A DNA stretch of 64,000 nt from Streptomyces sp. 1222.5 (lineage in GTDB: Bacteria; Actinomycetota; Actinomycetes; Streptomycetales; Streptomycetaceae), in assembly GCF_900105245.1 (NCBI RefSeq), contig NZ_FNSZ01000001.1:248001-312000 (forward strand). Reading direction: 5' to 3'. Shown here piece after piece: positions 63,992 to 64,000 of the stretch; the first letter of the stretch is position 1, and each line of letters opens with the position of its first letter. The notes beneath the pieces were generated by a model that had not been told where the DNA came from, ran no database searches, and saw nothing but the letters and a program-made list of their open reading frames with translations. The translations under genes and the position numbers were made by a program.

Positions 63992-64000
63992 GCAGGCGAG

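Overview
The window is very GC-rich (about 70%), uses GTG/TTG starts freely, and carries many families that are typical of Streptomyces: DUF5753 XRE regulators, PAS/GAF/PP2C phosphatases, a cold-shock RNA helicase cluster, DUF3662, a second IF-1, and TIGR00027 methyltransferases. I read it as an accessory, probably arm-proximal, part of a Streptomyces chromosome. No rRNA, ribosomal-protein operon or biosynthetic cluster is present. The species cannot be named from sequence alone.

Layout. 1-6.2 kb is debris around one interesting pair: a Mop-domain remnant, an odd tRNA-like sequence, a YedK fragment fused head-on to a large nSTAND NTPase/WD40 gene with its small co-translated partner, a CCHC zinc-knuckle fragment, a glmM 3' fragment, an intact DUF389 membrane protein and a short degenerate CRISPR-like array. 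6.2-12.7 kb holds a ricin-lectin/beta-rich candidate toxin, a DUF5753 regulator, a secreted protein plus lipoprotein pair, and broken helicase pieces. 12.7-18 kb has small HTH proteins, an exported thioredoxin, a dead ATP-dependent DNA ligase, an ADP-ribosylglycohydrolase with a frameshift, and a conserved hypothetical. 18.0-18.3 kb is an array of six short repeats. 18.4-21.6 kb is a co-directional cold-shock cluster (CspA, DEAD-box helicase, CBS protein, 108-aa protein, DUF3662 protein). 22.3 kb is initiator tRNA-fMet.

22.7-31 kb has a PAS/GAF/PP2C phosphatase, an acetyltransferase, a DUF998 protein, several remnants (CHAT, csp, helicase, HTH) and a 650-aa orphan protein. 31.8-40.5 kb carries three regulator/target pairs: SDR+MerR, ArsR+MFS with an operator palindrome, and DUF1772 divergent from TetR with two operator palindromes; also an RNB ribonuclease and broken spo0M, DUF4267, yedK and ADP-ribosylglycohydrolase pieces. 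41-45.5 kb has a complete katG and an orphan YwqJ-like deaminase toxin with a SUKH-3 immunity gene. 45.8-57 kb has a four-module phosphatase/anti-sigma-type protein, GNAT+IF-1, a methyltransferase, a RibD-like reductase, small proteins, a HEAT-repeat protein and a DksA/TraR protein. 57-64 kb has a DenD-like dehydrogenase, a divergent DeoR/MFS pair, a DIP1984 protein, a MarR tail, an NmrA-type protein and a small membrane protein.

How it fits together. Intact stress, signalling and toxin modules sit in a background of decayed genes. At least a dozen core-type genes survive only as fragments, with stops at positions where the family has Gln or Trp, and with frameshifts. Two families (YedK and ADP-ribosylglycohydrolase) each appear twice, which suggests duplication or repeated recombination followed by decay.
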